Notes under the pieces: generated by a model | What the model was told of the DNA's origin: nothing | Databases searched by the model: none | What the model saw: the letters and a program-made list of their open reading frames with translations, nothing else | Source of the DNA: a virus | Reading direction: 5' to 3' (one strand) | Virus record (IMG/VR): IMGVR_UViG_3300009545_000020 | Location: 1 to 64,000 of that record | Length of the DNA stretch: 64,000 nt | Program-made: the position numbers and the translations under genes | In this document: piece after piece, positions 63,755 to 64,000 of the stretch | Layout: every line of letters starts with the position of its first letter | Position numbering within the stretch: the first letter of the stretch is position 1

Positions 63755-64000
63755 ATGCACAACATCCAATCCCCCGCGATCGACGACAACGCCATCGAGG
63801 CCGAGATCCAAGCCAAGGGTCTGACCGCCCCTCGTATCACGCCGGCCGATGTCGAAGATGCAATCGCATCGACGCACTACTTCACCGCGGGCCAGGGGAC
63901 GTTGCAGAACGCCATCTTTCGCGAAGACGACGGCGCGCAGGACTACCCGGCAGCGCTTGACCTCTTGACCTTCTGCGTGATCGTCCTCTACAACGGCTTC
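63755..64000 (+). CDS. Gp49-like protein (cut by window end)
   Basis: Begins MHNIQSPAIDDNAIEAEIQA and continues GLTAPRITPADVEDAIASTH, YFTAGQGTLQNAIF and LDLLTFCVIVLYNGF, matching the Gp49-family phage protein pattern (AxGLTAPRxTPxxIE...LTFCVLVLxNGF). The gene has no stop before 64000. Usually next to RyR-type genes in phages. Function unknown. Confidence 0.76.
   Translation, partial: MHNIQSPAIDDNAIEAEIQAKGLTAPRITPADVEDAIASTHYFTAGQGTLQNAIFREDDGAQDYPAALDLLTFCVIVLYNGF

Noticed and set aside
1-64000. CRISPR array
   Set aside because: Repeats seen are gene duplications or short regulatory sites, not regularly spaced identical repeats with spacers.

Overview
The window is a phage or prophage genome segment with high-GC coding DNA. 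It encodes tailed-phage virion genes with a P22-like portal, an N4-gp56-type capsid and no recognisable tail tube, tail sheath or tape-measure genes, so a short-tailed (podovirus-like) particle is the best inference. A betaproteobacterial host is suggested, not proven, by a tRNA-Val(GAC) 3' fragment of the kind used as an attachment site and by a PEP-CTERM (exosortase-sorted) secreted protein near the left end. No integrase, RNA polymerase or ribosomal gene is seen here, so lifestyle cannot be settled from this window. Layout: (1) 1-2289, plus strand: attachment-site-like tRNA fragment, five translationally coupled small genes, a PEP-CTERM protein and a membrane protein. (2) 2290-2541: convergent gap holding one copy of a ~140-bp inverted repeat. 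(3) 2542-40229, all minus strand: the late unit. Read in transcription order from 40229 down it has terminase genes mixed with five paralogous WEYAS small proteins, portal, scaffold, tail fibres and tailspikes including an SGNH esterase, capsid, holin/endopeptidase-like/spanin lysis cassette, head-tail adaptor, a large glycosidase tailspike, stabilisation and appendage proteins, and three giant or helical internal-virion-type proteins ending with a 2032-residue polyvalent protein. (4) 40230-42904: divergent control region with two covarying stem-loop leaders, small membrane proteins, an unknown helical protein and strong terminators. (5) 42905-43048: the second inverted-repeat copy. (6) 43138-64000, plus strand: replication and accessory genes: NrS-1-like primase-helicase, MoxR AAA ATPase + DUF3150 + metallopeptidase/VWA triad, Cas4-like nuclease, SNF2-like helicase, two HNH proteins, family A DNA polymerase, an Lys/Ala-tailed presumed DNA-binding protein, RyR-domain protein and a Gp49-like protein cut by the window edge. 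Three features stand out as possibly undescribed. First, about 22 mini-genes of 61-93 codons stand in three tandem arrays (649-1294, 49185-50209, 56170-61219), nearly all joined by ATGA overlaps; most end in a K-K/R-M/I-L type tail whose codons also supply a Shine-Dalgarno-like AAGAAG for the next gene. Second, TCTAA/TTAGA half-sites recur just upstream of at least sixteen genes in both the replication and late units, often as the perfect inverted repeat TCTAAGTTAGA. Third, a pair of diverged inverted repeats brackets the whole 40-kb late block. All functional calls come from reading motifs by eye; no database search was run.
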